Below are positions 63,850 to 64,000 of a stretch of 64,000 nucleotides of DNA, piece after piece (position 1 is the first letter of the stretch; the number at the start of each line of letters is the position of its first letter). The stretch is from an uncultured Pseudomonadota bacterium (GTDB lineage: Bacteria; Myxococcota_A; Bradymonadia; Bradymonadales; Bradymonadaceae), in the NCBI GenBank assembly GCA_913057905.1, contig CAJXPB010000001.1, positions 248,001 through 312,000 on the forward strand. Direction: 5' to 3'. The notes beneath the pieces were generated by a model. It made no database searches, was not told the DNA's origin, and worked only from the letters and a program-made list of their open reading frames with translations. The translations under genes were made by a program, and so were the position numbers.

Positions 63850-64000
63850 ATGCCGATGACATTCGAGGAACTCAAAGAAGCGGGCTTCACGACCGATTCC
63901 TGGCCCGACGACCTGCCGACCCCGGGCGAAGAACACCTCTCCGTCGAAGAACTCGAGGGAACCGAGCGACGATTTCGCTTCGAGGTCACCGTCGACGGGA
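63850..64000 (+). CDS. Start of an unknown protein (cut by window end)
   Basis: From ATG at 63850 (GAGG upstream) the frame reads MPMTFEELKEAGFTTDSWPD then LPTPGEEHLSVEELEGTERR and FRFEVTVDG and continues past the window. No family recognised from 50 residues. It is transcribed divergently from the amidinotransferase-like gene (136-bp gap from that start). Confidence 0.65.
   Translation, partial: MPMTFEELKEAGFTTDSWPDDLPTPGEEHLSVEELEGTERRFRFEVTVDG

Overview
The window reads as chromosomal DNA of a high-GC, diderm (Gram-negative) bacterium from the deltaproteobacterial/Myxococcota-Bradymonadota side of the tree. Outer-membrane biogenesis genes (bamA, skp, lolC/lolD, a complete tolQ-tolR-tolA-tolB-pal set, OmpA-like lipoproteins) prove a second membrane. 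The large number of lipoproteins with thrombospondin type-3 calcium repeats, FG-GAP repeats and Cys-rich or Asp-rich segments is typical of that group, as is a fused membrane iron-sulfur protein resembling ETF:menaquinone oxidoreductase. The lineage call is inference; no 16S gene is present.

Layout. 1-6.3 kb (minus): prfB (with a programmed +1 frameshift), lolC/E, lolD, bamA, skp (cut by the window edge). 6.4-10.1 kb (minus): eno with its terminator, a protein that looks like a dead JAMM/MPN domain and overlaps eno, and two envelope proteins. 10.1-15.1 kb (minus): lepA-lepB-pyrB-carA with very tight spacing. 15.4-20.2 kb: a repeat lipoprotein, purF, a lipoprotein and a short Hsp70. 20.4-25.4 kb (plus): the membrane Fe-S oxidoreductase, glyA, a TPR protein and nth. 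25.4-32.6 kb: PilZ, SPW, flavodoxin, aldo/keto reductase, an SLC12-type transporter, a broken cupin gene and small envelope genes.

About 33.1-52.2 kb is accessory: structured repeats, FG-GAP lipoprotein, two tandem TSP3 lipoproteins with the remnant of a third, a pair of lipoproteins with degenerate OmpA-like domains, a methyltransferase, an orphan XRE regulator with a palindromic operator, a 12-repeat lipoprotein, and decayed genes. Its right part (46.6-52.2 kb) is bracketed by a 56-bp exact duplication of the 3' part of tRNA-Leu(CAA), the signature of integration at a tRNA gene, although no integrase remains. A MntA/HepT toxin-antitoxin pair sits directly outside the intact tRNA.

53.1-64 kb returns to core genes: the tol-pal operon (minus), preceded by an outer-membrane barrel protein and an LpoA-like lipoprotein and followed by a catalytically dead ClpP/SppA-fold protein; then an amidinotransferase-family enzyme and the start of a plus-strand gene.

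Overall the core genes form compact translation-coupled operons (ATGA, GTGA and TGATG overlaps), while the accessory block is a site of lipoprotein gene duplication and decay. The most notable items are the tRNA-Leu bounded island, the multiplying TSP3 lipoprotein family, two enzyme-fold proteins that have lost their catalytic residues, and a structured non-coding repeat region near 33.3 kb.
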